58,461 nt of DNA from Chryseobacterium taichungense (GCF_900109935.1 NZ_FOBV01000014.1:1-58461), one strand, 5' to 3'; positions 1 through 8,423 are shown, counted from the first letter of the stretch. Translations and numbers: made by a program. Notes: generated by a model not told the origin, from the sequence alone.

Positions 1-170
1 GGCTCTAAAGTTTTGGACAAATTCTCTTTTTCCAGAGATGTTATTTCTTTGGAAAGAATAACTTCGCCCAGTTTTATATTTTTAGCATCTAATCCCAGTT
101 TTTCCAATTCGTTTTGTACCACCATAATGCAACGGTCGCAAACCATATTTTTAATAAAGATTGTATTCAT
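1..170 (-). CDS. AraC-type regulator with HMA-like N-terminus, partial
   Basis: The first 56 residues of a gene that runs off the left edge of the window. It starts at the ATG ending at base 170. The visible part contains a CDRC pair at residues 11-14 in a short fold like a heavy-metal-associated domain, followed by an ELEKLGL stretch. Bacteroidetes AraC-family regulators on mobile elements often have this N-terminus before a C-terminal helix-turn-helix, but that part is outside the window, so the AraC call is an inference. A standalone metallochaperone-like protein remains possible. A metal-sensing role would fit the metal operon at 2505-3683. Confidence 0.6.
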   Translation of the reverse strand, partial: MNTIFIKNMVCDRCIMVVQNELEKLGLDAKNIKLGEVILSKEITSLEKENLSKTLE

Positions 171-306
171 ATTTATTTACTGACTACGTTTAGTATTTAA
201 TACATAAGCAATAAACAAATTTACAATTTAAGTTGAACTACGCTTTGCTCATCGTTTAATTCATTTACAATGATTGATTATTTATGACAAATACTAATGA
301 TTAGAA

Positions 307-2307
307 TTACTCTTGTTGTACCAAATGCTGCAAGTTCGGGTCGTTCTTGATACGCTCCATTTCGCTTTCAACAATATTCAGGATGTCTGATTTTATCTGC
401 TTGTAATTGCTTTCAATTTCCTGCTTCATCTTATCCTCGCCCTCCTCATTCACAAAAGAAAGGATTTGCGGTATTTGCTGATAGGCTTTGCTTTCTGCCG
501 CTACCTTTTCATTATCCACCACAATTTCAGCGTGAAATATTTTTTGCTCGATACGTTCATCAAAGTTATCCGAAACGGCTCCGACAAACATACCTTGTGT
601 AAGTGTTGAAATTTTGGAAGCCGGAATAAGGCTGTCTAACTGTGTGGAGATAGAGGTAGATTTATCATTCCTGTTAATCGTCATACTTTGGCGTTTCTGC
701 AATACTTTTCCGAAACGTTCCGAAAGGCTTTTTGCCGTTTCGCCAACCACCTGACCACTGAATATATTACCGACAGTATTCTGTATTACCTTGCTTTCCT
801 TGTCGCCGTAATCCCTTGTTAATTGCGAAAAATCCTGAAAGCCCAAACATACAGCCACCTTATTACTTCTCGCTGTTGCGATAAGATTATCCAGTCCCCT
901 AAAATAAATTGTGGGCAGCTCATCTATGATTACTGAACTCTTTAATTGCCCTTTTTTGTTGATGAGCTTAACAATACGGGAATTGTACAAACCCAATGCT
1001 GCGGAGTAGATATTTTGGCGGTCGGGATTATTACCCACGCACAAAATTTTAGGCTCTTTTGGGTTATTGATGTCGAGCGTAAAGTCATCGCCAGTCATAA
1101 CCCAATACAACTGCGGGCTAATCATTCTTGACAAAGGGATTTTTGCCGATGCAATCTGTCCCTGCAATTGGTCTTGTGCGCCACCTTGCCAGGCATCCAT
1201 AAACGGAGAAAGATAGTTTTCCAAATCGGAATATGAGGTCAGAATGGTAAATACGTCCGAATACTTTTTATTCAGCAATTCAATGGCGTGCGGGAATGTA
1301 CAATACTTACCATCCTCATAGATTTTCAGATACCAAATAATGGCAGCCAATAGGATAATTGGGCTTTCCACGAAAAAATCCCCTTGCTTCTGTATCCAGC
1401 TACGGTTGAGGTTCAGCATTATGGTGTAAGCCGCTTCGTAAGCGTCGGAAATGTCTGTCATAAAATCGGGATTGAGTGGATTGCACCTATGGCTCTTGCG
1501 TGGGTCATCGAAATTTATCACATAGAATTTTGGTTGAACTTTGTACTTATCCCGATGCTTCAATAAATGATTGTAGGCAATGGTGGAAAGGTCGTCAAAT
1601 TTAAAATCATATATATACATACTAAAGCCTTTCTCAATCTGCTGCTTGATGTAGTTGTTTACGATGGCATAAGATTTACCGGAACCCGGAGTACCCAACA
1701 CGATTGATGCCCTGAAAGGATTTACAATATTTATCCAACCGTTGTTCCATTTGCCTTTGTAGTAAAATTTGGTGGGCAGGTTAACGGAATATTCATTTTC
1801 CATCAGCTTTGTTTCCTGTTGAAAGCTCTCGTTCTCGTTGTTGAAAACATCGTCCATTAAGTTGGTACGAAGCAAGCGGCTCATCCATACGCCCGCCATC
1901 AGCAAAGCAATATAACCTAACGAGATAGTAAGGATATACAGAAATGTGCCTATTACCGGAGATAGCTTTAACAACGGCGTGTTCAGAAAGAACAGCACAA
2001 AACCAACGCCCAAAGCCACGTAGATTTTAGCCCAGGTTATCTTCTCATTCTTTACGCCTTTCGTTCCCAAACAACTCAAAGCAAGCAAAACCAAAGCGAA
2101 CGCCTTGGTATAAAGGGTATGTGAAAACAAGCCCGCCGTCCGGTCGAAATTGCCTAATATCTTGTTGATTATTTCCAACGTCCAACCACGTTCTAAAAAG
2201 AACCCGTAGCAGAACCAATAAAGGTGCATCAGCACCAAAAGAATACTGACTGCCCGCATAAAAGCCATTATTTTGGCTAAACCTCTTAAATCGTCTTCTC
2301 CCTGCAT
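307..2307 (-). CDS. mobC: MobC/TraG-type conjugal coupling ATPase (type IV secretion)
   Basis: A 666-residue membrane-anchored ATPase of the VirD4/TraG coupling protein family, which brings the relaxase-DNA complex to the conjugation channel. The N-terminal 150 residues hold several hydrophobic segments (about 14-38, 68-82, 97-112, 120-148). Walker A (GTPGSGKS) is at residues 205-212, and a Walker B-like stretch (SVIIDELP) lies near residue 460. The charged C-terminal tail is typical of the Bacteroides CTn MobC group. In related elements mobC directly follows the relaxase gene mobB; here a metal operon and a mobB remnant lie upstream on the same strand. The gene looks intact, with no frameshift. 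Confidence 0.85.
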   Translation of the reverse strand: MQGEDDLRGLAKIMAFMRAVSILLVLMHLYWFCYGFFLERGWTLEIINKILGNFDRTAGLFSHTLYTKAFALVLLALSCLGTKGVKNEKITWAKIYVALGVGFVLFFLNTPLLKLSPVIGTFLYILTISLGYIALLMAGVWMSRLLRTNLMDDVFNNENESFQQETKLMENEYSVNLPTKFYYKGKWNNGWINIVNPFRASIVLGTPGSGKSYAIVNNYIKQQIEKGFSMYIYDFKFDDLSTIAYNHLLKHRDKYKVQPKFYVINFDDPRKSHRCNPLNPDFMTDISDAYEAAYTIMLNLNRSWIQKQGDFFVESPIILLAAIIWYLKIYEDGKYCTFPHAIELLNKKYSDVFTILTSYSDLENYLSPFMDAWQGGAQDQLQGQIASAKIPLSRMISPQLYWVMTGDDFTLDINNPKEPKILCVGNNPDRQNIYSAALGLYNSRIVKLINKKGQLKSSVIIDELPTIYFRGLDNLIATARSNKVAVCLGFQDFSQLTRDYGDKESKVIQNTVGNIFSGQVVGETAKSLSERFGKVLQKRQSMTINRNDKSTSISTQLDSLIPASKISTLTQGMFVGAVSDNFDERIEQKIFHAEIVVDNEKVAAESKAYQQIPQILSFVNEEGEDKMKQEIESNYKQIKSDILNIVESEMERIKNDPNLQHLVQQE

Positions 2308-2504
2308 TCTTTTTTAGTTTTAATGTTCGGGCGTGAATTTAAAGGCTCTACACAGCGGCTATAAGAATGTGGCAGTCAATGGCGGTGCGTGGCAGTGTTT
2401 GGCGAAGTGATAAGAGTTGTAGCTTCTATGATCCTTTTGTATCGTAACATTTATGAAGCATCCAAATAAAAAATACTTTTAGTTGCTCTTCTGTTTTCTG
2501 TCCG

Positions 2505-2711
2505 TCAGCAACATTTTTTGTCCTGCTGAATTGGTGGACAAGCAACACTTCCGTAACTACAATAAACACAGCAGTCGCCTTGTTTTGGTTTTAGAACTTG
2601 TTTGCATTTTTCACATTCGTAAAAATATTGACAAGCGTCTGTCGGCATTGTTTCTTCTTTCTTGTGTCCGCAGTTGGGACAAGTGATTGTTGATTGTAAT
2701 TTGATTTCCAT
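2505..2711 (-). CDS. GDCCVxC-family small zinc-binding protein
   Basis: A 68-residue protein with nine Cys residues: a CPNC pair (residues 11-14), a CEKC pair (33-36), the signature GDCCVYC (45-51), one Cys in SVACPP and a terminal CC. The GDCCVxC family is small and functionally unknown, and some members carry selenocysteine in the signature. Here both signature positions are ordinary Cys codons. It starts one base after the stop of merTP and is clearly co-transcribed with arsR and merTP. A role in metal binding or detoxification is inferred from the cysteines and the operon. Confidence 0.8.
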   Translation of the reverse strand: MEIKLQSTITCPNCGHKKEETMPTDACQYFYECEKCKQVLKPKQGDCCVYCSYGSVACPPIQQDKKCC

Positions 2712-2712
2712 T

Positions 2713-3312
2713 TTAATTTTCTTTTTTGTCGGTTACAGAATATCCTGTTGAGTTTATTGCTTTTTCGATTTCAGAAATATTTGTTTTTGAGTTGTCAAAT
2801 TCTACGATTGCATTTCCATTTTCATAAGAAGCGTTTGAACTTATTATTCCTGTCAATTTATTTACTTCGTGATTTACGTGTTCGCCACAACTTGCACAAG
2901 TCATTCCGCTAATCGTAAATTCTACTTTTTGAATATTGGATTTGTCCACTACTATGATTTGCTTTTCTGTCTTTGGGTAGAAAATGCTTGAGTAGTATGG
3001 AAAGGCAAGCATTACGATTGCAAATGCTGTTACCATTCCTAAAAACATTTTTGACTGAATGAATTTTGGTTTTTCTTCTGTTTCACAATTGCAATCTATC
3101 TGCTTTTTGGGTTTCAACTTTTGATACCAAGCAAAACCAAGAACCAAAATTGTCAACCCGATAAAATAGGGTCGAAAAGGTTCAAGCCAAGAAAAAGTGG
3201 AAGCAAGACCGCTTGTTCCTGCAATAAGAGCCAATACTGGTGTGATGCAACAAAGAGAAGCTGCAATTGTAGTCAAAAGTCCTGCACCAATTAATTTTTT
3301 GTCAGTTTTCAT
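2713..3312 (-). CDS. merTP: Mercuric transport fusion protein MerTP
   Basis: A 199-residue fusion of a MerT-type inner-membrane transporter with a MerP-type metal-binding domain. Membrane segments lie at about 9-33, 49-63 and 89-112. The first contains the vicinal pair C21-C22, and a cytosolic C74-N-C76 follows the second segment. The C-terminal 75 residues form an HMA domain with GMTCASC (C139, C142). The family imports Hg(II) for reduction by MerA. No merA is seen in this window, so the true metal is uncertain. Its ATG overlaps the stop of arsR by 4 nt (ATGA), indicating translational coupling. Confidence 0.85.
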   Translation of the reverse strand: MKTDKKLIGAGLLTTIAASLCCITPVLALIAGTSGLASTFSWLEPFRPYFIGLTILVLGFAWYQKLKPKKQIDCNCETEEKPKFIQSKMFLGMVTAFAIVMLAFPYYSSIFYPKTEKQIIVVDKSNIQKVEFTISGMTCASCGEHVNHEVNKLTGIISSNASYENGNAIVEFDNSKTNISEIEKAINSTGYSVTDKKEN

Positions 3313-3683
3313 ATTGTTTCTAATATTTTGTTTTCGTCAAGTATTTTGAAAAATGGTTTCAGCATTTTTTCATACTCTTTAGTCAGTGAGTGAAAAATAG
3401 TTTGAGCTTCTCGTTCGGTTTCAATAAGTTTTCTGTCTTTGAGTTTCCGCAAGTGTTGTGAAACCGCTGAAATTGTCATACCAAGAATATCACTTATATC
3501 ACAAACACAAAGTCGTTTTTCTTCATAAAGTAGAAAGAGTATTTTCAGTCTTACATTGTTTCCCGCTAATTCAAGTCCGTTCGATAAATAGTCAAAAGAA
3601 CCGTTGAGTTCTGAAACTCGGTCTTTACAGCGGTTTATTTGTTTAATGTCTGCTTGTTGTCGTATGCAAGAATTATTGTCCAT
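3309..3683 (-). CDS. ArsR/SmtB-family metalloregulator
   Basis: A 124-residue winged-helix repressor. The motif LCVCD (residues 58-62) in the third helix matches the ELCVCDL thiolate site of ArsR proteins, and the recognition helix follows as SAVSQHLRKLK. Cys6 and Cys19 could be further ligands. An upstream in-frame ATG at 3767 is possible, but I chose the ATG at 3683. A perfect TATCTTTG box ends 4 nt before it, and the extra 28 codons would lie on the promoter and operator. It is the first gene of arsR-merTP-GDCCVxC and is probably autoregulated through the palindrome at 3707-3728. Confidence 0.85.
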   Translation of the reverse strand: MDNNSCIRQQADIKQINRCKDRVSELNGSFDYLSNGLELAGNNVRLKILFLLYEEKRLCVCDISDILGMTISAVSQHLRKLKDRKLIETEREAQTIFHSLTKEYEKMLKPFFKILDENKILETI

Positions 3684-3687
3684 AGCA

Positions 3688-3728
3688 CAAAGATAGTCAA
3701 TTTGTTTATTTAAGCAATTACTTAAATA
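3688..3728 (-). promoter_or_regulatory. arsR promoter with overlapping operator palindrome
   Basis: On the minus strand a TTG (3717-3715), 19 nt, and TATCTTTG (3695-3688) match the Bacteroidetes -33/-7 consensus. The -7 box ends 4 nt before the arsR ATG, so the mRNA is probably leaderless. The perfect palindrome TATTTAAG-N6-CTTAAATA (3707-3728) covers the -33 element, where a metal-free ArsR dimer would block RNA polymerase. Confidence 0.7.
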
Positions 3729-3811
3729 CAACTCAAATTCTTTCAGAATTATAAAGTGACAGCTCAATAAATCTTTTTAAAAACAGATTTTTAATTCCAA
3801 AATCTGACCTC

Positions 3812-4441
3812 TTACAGTCTTCTTTTTTTTTTCTTCTTCATTTTGTTAGCAAAATCCTGTTCCTCGTAATCATCGCCCTGTGCTTCGGGTAACAAACCGC
3901 CAAATGCCTCAATCAAACCGTCTTCGTGTTTTTCAGTAGTATTCAGGAAGTCGAACAAGTGATGAGGTTCTTCCGCAGGAAGATCTGCATCATTTGATGT
4001 GGATGTTTTTGGAAGTTGTACGACAGGTTCTTTAATCTCCGGTTTGATATTATTGTTCCAATAATCATTAAAGGTATTGGCAGAAAGTTCCTTTGCTAAG
4101 CGTGAACCGTTCCAAACCGCCTTTGAATTGTGGTCTATGAAAGTGATACCATAAATACGCCCTGCATCATTCCGGCGCACCACTACGTTAATACCCTGTT
4201 CCATCGATTGCTTTTTAAATGCCTGTTCGTCGCTCGTATTTTTCAAGGCAATAGTAACGGCAGATTTTAGGGTCTGTTTGGTTGGGCTGTCTTTCAAAGC
4301 TGTTTTGCATTTCGCAAAATGCAATTCCAAAGCCGGAAGCCCTGCGCTCTTTCCGAACAGCGAAGCCTTGAACGGATGCCCGGCTCTTTCGCCTTTTTCA
4401 TTTAGCGGAATATATTGAAGGGTTTTATAGTGGTCCCACAT
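3812..4441 (-). pseudogene. MobB-type relaxase, C-terminal remnant
   Basis: An open frame of 209 codons matching the C-terminal part of Bacteroides-type relaxases. Landmarks are the stretch PFKASLFGKSAGLPALE, then GINVVVRRNDAGRIYGITF, IDHNSKAVWNGSRL and SANTFNDYW, and a lysine-rich end. The N-terminal nuclease half, with its His cluster and catalytic Tyr, is absent. An in-frame TGA lies seven codons upstream of the first Met, and family-like sequence seems to begin only at about base 4420. The gene is therefore cut at its 5' side, and this copy cannot nick oriT. The element would need a relaxase in trans or elsewhere. Confidence 0.75.
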
Positions 4442-4557
4442 GGATCGGTCAGTGATTCTATTTCATAAAAATTTACTCAGTCTTTTACAATACACTTGCT
4501 TACAGCAGCTTTATGACTTTTTCAAACTTTACAATCTGCACTACGAAGATAATTATC

Positions 4558-6075
4558 CTAATAAAGTTTAAATTCCTTTATTTCTTTAAAATCAGAATAA
4601 TCTATAGTTTTACGATATTTGCCATCGGCGTAGCTTTCTATATGCTTTTCTTCACTTTTTGTAAATTTAACTCCTAGCTCGCCTTCTATTTCTTCAATGG
4701 AAACAGTAAGCTTTTTCCCGTACAGTCTGGAATAGGCTGTACCAAAAGATTCGGCAAGAATGTTGCGATCTTCTTCGGGAACTTGTGGAAGCCAAGTCAC
4801 CATCCATTCTATTCTCTGGTCAGCGTGATCTGTCATTTCAAGAGAGCAATGCCTCCAAAAGCATTTTACATCTGCAGCACGTGCTTCTCTACCGAGCTGG
4901 ACAAGCCCCTGTAAACATTCAATTATGACATTGAAATGATTTTTTTTAACAGCTGTACAACCTAGAAAACCGAGATCTTCAAGGCACCTGAACAACACAT
5001 CTGAATTTTTCTTCGAAACTGCTTCTTGCCCAATGATAGTAATATATTTAGCAAAGGATGCCAAATGAACACTAAAGAACATTTTTCTTTCACCTATTTC
5101 AGGATCATGAATTCCCTTTTGCGATAGTTCACGGCATAGAGAACTTATATATATAACAAATTCTTGATTATTATCCAAAGCACTTTTAGCATATTTAACC
5201 AGGATGTCTATGAGGTCATCATAGGGTGCTGTGGCTTGCAGTTGTCTTAAAGCTTTCTCTTTTACAAAATCTCCAGTTTTATAGATTATGATTGAAAGTA
5301 GAGGAATGTTTTTTGCCGTAACAACCTGTGTTAAAATTATTTCAAATGTATCTGTCACCAGTTTATTGATTGCAAATCTGCTCCCACTTCTGTAATCTAC
5401 AATTTCATGATCGACACAAAGGTCAGTTAATAAAAAATAATTGTTGATAGCCCGCTCATAGGTTATTTTATCACCATTCTTTAACGCAAGTTCAATAACG
5501 TTACAAAGTAATGCAAATGGATCGTTAGCAATAACATTGGTGTTGTATTTTGATGTTACACTATGTAGAGGCGTTTCATTTGGCCATTCAAATTCCAGTT
5601 TTTCACTTTTCTCTTTTGCTGCTTTATCTACAGATTTAAATTCATTCAAATAACGGGAAATATTATTCATACCTAAATTCTTTTCCATTAGAAGACGTGG
5701 ATTACATTCTTCAATTGAGATAATTGGAAGGAGAATAGCTCCGTAGATTAGCAAGGGTATGCAAAATATACCTGCTGCTGGTACATAAGTTTTATTGATG
5801 ATCAAATTGATCAGTGGAATTATTGCAATAAATACGACTGCATAACAATAGATCAGATGACGGTTTGAAACATATTGTAAAAGTGCTTTGTAGGGTGAGA
5901 ATTGATATTGCAAGAAGGAAAAACTGATTGAAAAAGTTGCAATACCTATTCCTGTACTTATAAAGGCTATGTTATATACTGCAAGATCCTCTAGGTTGGC
6001 AAAATACATAAGTGAAATGCTTAACAAAATAAAAAGAAGTAGTGCTGACAACTTTATTTTATAATTTTTCTTCAT
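4558..6075 (-). CDS. Unrecognised membrane protein with DUF2254-like N-terminus
   Basis: A 505-residue protein. Four hydrophobic segments (about 10-30, 35-57, 74-96, 102-120) precede a long, Cys-poor, mostly helical soluble part. The stretch SFLQYQFSPYKALLQYV after the second segment resembles the SSQFSPR region of DUF2254 membrane proteins, but I see no other hallmark and no catalytic motif. It sits alone between the relaxase remnant and the recombinase operon, with over 100 nt free on either side, so it is element cargo. Such lone membrane proteins can be defence or exclusion factors; that is only a possibility here. No function can be assigned. Confidence 0.6.
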   Translation of the reverse strand: MKKNYKIKLSALLLFILLSISLMYFANLEDLAVYNIAFISTGIGIATFSISFSFLQYQFSPYKALLQYVSNRHLIYCYAVVFIAIIPLINLIINKTYVPAAGIFCIPLLIYGAILLPIISIEECNPRLLMEKNLGMNNISRYLNEFKSVDKAAKEKSEKLEFEWPNETPLHSVTSKYNTNVIANDPFALLCNVIELALKNGDKITYERAINNYFLLTDLCVDHEIVDYRSGSRFAINKLVTDTFEIILTQVVTAKNIPLLSIIIYKTGDFVKEKALRQLQATAPYDDLIDILVKYAKSALDNNQEFVIYISSLCRELSQKGIHDPEIGERKMFFSVHLASFAKYITIIGQEAVSKKNSDVLFRCLEDLGFLGCTAVKKNHFNVIIECLQGLVQLGREARAADVKCFWRHCSLEMTDHADQRIEWMVTWLPQVPEEDRNILAESFGTAYSRLYGKKLTVSIEEIEGELGVKFTKSEEKHIESYADGKYRKTIDYSDFKEIKEFKLY

Positions 6076-6481
6076 AAAATGTAGAGATTAAATTTTCTTA
6101 TAAGCAATTATAAAATAAATTAGTTTAAAAACACTGCAGATCATTGAAAACTTTAGCACAATTCTGATTAGACCGACTAAGCATCTACTATTCACATTAA
6201 ATCATAAATCCTATAAGACCTTATTATTTTGATATATAGATATATTTGATTTTCTTTGGATCTGGTTAATAGTTGATAATTCTAACTTAAAATCATCCTG
6301 TCCTAATAGAATAACTCTCTTAATTATAAACTGAAATTAAGCAATTTATCTATATCAAAAAGACATTCTAAGACAAAGAACACTTAGAATTGGCATATTT
6401 CGATATTGTATAACGTAGCACTATAATTTGATCTGTGGTTTGAGATCGTCTCATATAATAAATTAAATATGATGAGTGCTT
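6076..6481. other. Long intergenic region upstream of the recombinase unit
   Basis: This divergent region of 406 bases shows no gene. It holds a perfect plus-strand TATATTTG box at 6241-6248 without a clear -33 partner, and an inverted repeat ATTCTAAG-N10-CTTAGAAT at 6365-6390 that could be an operator. A weaker -7-like TATAATTTG lies at 6422-6430. Confidence 0.5.
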
Positions 6482-6700
6482 ATGAAAAAGGTTTCTTCAC
6501 AAAAAAACATTCAGAAAAAAAGATCGGAGGATACAATTATAGATTTTACGCAAAACACCTTGAAAAAAGTATCTTTAGATAGATCAAAAAAAATTCTGAT
6601 GGATTCTGGGTTAAATCCAACAGATGATGAAGTCAGAAGTTTAATGGATTTTGCTCATCAGTTGGCAAATCAAATTATTAAAAATTATATTTTAAAATAA
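6482..6700 (+). CDS. Small basic protein upstream of the recombinase
   Basis: A 72-residue protein, very Lys-rich at its N-terminus (MKKVSSQKNIQKKRSED), followed by a likely helical pair ending in ANQIIKNYILK. I chose the ATG at 6482; a GTG two codons upstream (6476) is the alternative. It lies 50 nt before the recombinase gene on the same strand. Size, charge and position fit a recombination directionality factor or a small regulator, but no motif proves this. Not recognised as a named family. Confidence 0.55.
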   Translation: MKKVSSQKNIQKKRSEDTIIDFTQNTLKKVSLDRSKKILMDSGLNPTDDEVRSLMDFAHQLANQIIKNYILK

Positions 6701-6750
6701 TTTTACTACATTAGCTTGATAGCCATAATATTAACACCAAACTTACTACT

Positions 6751-8361
6751 ATGCTGATAGCAGATTTATATATTAGAGTTTCTACAGATGAACAAGCTGA
6801 TAAAGGTTATTCTCAGAGAGATCAGCATGAAAGATTAGAACGATATTGCAATCAAAACCAGATTACGATCGGTCAGGTGATATTTGAAGACCACTCTGCT
6901 AAAAATTTTAATAGACCGGAGTGGACAAAATATATCAATCACATTAAAAAAAGAAGTCTAAAATCAAATTTAGTTTTGTTTACTAAGTGGGATCGCTTTA
7001 GCAGAAATGCTGGCGATGCTTATCAGATGATCAAATTGCTGCTAGGCAACAACATTTCGCCCCAAGCAATAGAACAGCCTCTTGATATGTCTATTCCTGA
7101 AAATAAGATGATGCTGGCGATCTATCTGGCAGCTCCGGAAGTTGAAAATGATCGCAGGGCCTTGAATACTTTTTATGGGATGAGAAGAGCTCAGAAAGAA
7201 GGCAGACTCATGGGAACAGCATCTTACGGCTATGTCAATAAGTGTACTGAAGATGGTAGAAAATATGTCGGCCTTAAGGAGCCGGAAGCTTCGAATATGC
7301 TTTGGGCATTTAATGAGATCGCTAAGGGCACTTACTCCATCAATCAAATAAGGCTAAAGATGAATGCTATGGAAGGGGCAAATATTAGCAGTACATCATT
7401 CTACAGGGCAATAAAAAATCCTATGTACTGTGGTAAAATATTTATTAAAGCTTACAAAGATGAAGAAGCCTGTCTCGTAGAAGCTACACATGAAAGTTTG
7501 ATTTCAGAGGCATTATTTAATAAAGTACAAAAGGTACTAAGTGGCAAAACTTGGGAAGAAAGGCCAAAAGGAAAAATAATTGCACATGACCAATTTCCTC
7601 TAAGAGGTTTTTTAAAATGTCCAAGATGCGGAGGTCACATTACCGGTAGCGGATCAAAAGGTAAAAAGAATATTTATTATTATTATCACTGCAATTCCAA
7701 ATGCGGGTACAGATATAGCTCAGATATCGTTAATAATGCATTTACCAGAGAGTTAAAAAAATATGAGTGTCATACCGGGTTTGTTCAACTTCTTAAAGAA
7801 ATACTTTTGATCAATTTTAAAAACATACATCGAAGTCTCGACATAAAGAAAAAAGAAATTTCTTCAAAAATTATTAACTTAAACCATCGTCTTAATAGCG
7901 CAAGAGAAAAATATTTAGAGGATAAATTGGATTTTGAAGATTATCAGTTGATTAAAAATGAAAGTAAAAAGAAAATTGATGCATTGGAAATGGATCTCCA
8001 GGGTCAAAAGCTGACTGGTAAAAGTATGGATATTAAAACAAAACTCGATCAGGTGTTAAAAATATTGCCAAATCTCTCTCAACTCTATGCTACAGGAGAT
8101 TTAGATACTAAAAGAATAATAGTGTGTTCGGTTTTTGCTGAAAAACTCGAATTTGACGAAACAACTTTTCGAACACCCCAGATCAATTCCGCTCTTTCTT
8201 CTATCTTATTAATTAACAATCAATTACGAAGTAAAAAAAAAGGAAAAATCACTACTAAAAGTGATTTTTCCCGTCAAGTGACCCCGGAGGGATTCGAACC
8301 CCCAACCGACGGAGCCGAAATCCGTTATTCTATCCAGTTGAACTACGGAGCCATTATATAA
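6751..8361 (+). CDS. Large serine recombinase (integrase of the element)
   Basis: A 536-residue large serine recombinase that integrates and excises the element. The N-terminal resolvase domain has the nucleophile in YIRVST (Ser11), and a conserved Arg-containing stretch, LFTKWDRFSRN, lies near residue 85. A recombinase domain follows (about 160-270), then a zinc ribbon with CPRCGG near residue 290 and its second Cys pair near 320, then a Lys/Glu-rich coiled coil to about 440. Residues from about 509 on (starting VTPEGFEPPTDGAE) are the reverse-strand translation of the tRNA-Arg gene, so the C-terminus and stop codon probably come from host DNA and would change on excision. Catalytic parts look intact. 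Confidence 0.88.
   Translation: MLIADLYIRVSTDEQADKGYSQRDQHERLERYCNQNQITIGQVIFEDHSAKNFNRPEWTKYINHIKKRSLKSNLVLFTKWDRFSRNAGDAYQMIKLLLGNNISPQAIEQPLDMSIPENKMMLAIYLAAPEVENDRRALNTFYGMRRAQKEGRLMGTASYGYVNKCTEDGRKYVGLKEPEASNMLWAFNEIAKGTYSINQIRLKMNAMEGANISSTSFYRAIKNPMYCGKIFIKAYKDEEACLVEATHESLISEALFNKVQKVLSGKTWEERPKGKIIAHDQFPLRGFLKCPRCGGHITGSGSKGKKNIYYYYHCNSKCGYRYSSDIVNNAFTRELKKYECHTGFVQLLKEILLINFKNIHRSLDIKKKEISSKIINLNHRLNSAREKYLEDKLDFEDYQLIKNESKKKIDALEMDLQGQKLTGKSMDIKTKLDQVLKILPNLSQLYATGDLDTKRIIVCSVFAEKLEFDETTFRTPQINSALSSILLINNQLRSKKKGKITTKSDFSRQVTPEGFEPPTDGAEIRYSIQLNYGAII
8242..8271 (-). terminator. Intrinsic terminator of tRNA-Arg, inside the recombinase gene
   Basis: The perfect 11-bp stem GGAAAAATCAC-8 nt-GTGATTTTTCC is followed on the minus strand by a run of nine T. 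It lies 8 bases downstream of the tRNA 3' end and inside the last codons of the recombinase gene on the other strand. Confidence 0.85.
8279..8352 (-). tRNA. tRNA-Arg (anticodon TCG)
   Basis: A 74-nt cloverleaf on the minus strand. Acceptor GGCTCCG pairs with CGGGGTC (two G-U pairs). The anticodon stem ACGGA/TCCGT encloses the loop TTTCGGC with anticodon TCG. The T arm has loop TTCGAAT. The discriminator base is A, and CCA is not encoded. Its 3' end points into the mobile element, the usual layout when an element uses the 3' part of a tRNA gene as attachment site. Confidence 0.95.
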
Positions 8362-8423
8362 ATGAAAATTAATGAATTATAAACGATGTAATCACTCATC
8401 AATCATCATTTATCAATTATATT

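Noticed and set aside
2505..2711. Selenocysteine in the GDCCVxC protein
   Set aside because: Both positions in the signature are TGC/TGT codons. There is no in-frame TGA, so this member is a Cys form.
3684..3767. Longer N-terminus of ArsR starting at the ATG at 3767
   Set aside because: This stretch carries the -33, the -7 and the operator. The extra residues do not look like part of an ArsR fold.
4443..4452. The 10-mer GATCGGTCAG occurs here and at about 6867-6876 in the recombinase gene
   Set aside because: It could have marked a recombination junction, but the second copy is plain coding sequence and flanks do not agree. A chance match is likely.
8279..8352. Antisense frames of tRNA-Arg as a separate gene
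   Set aside because: The GFEPPTDGAE stretch is the usual translation of a tRNA gene read on the wrong strand. It only matters as the tail of the recombinase.
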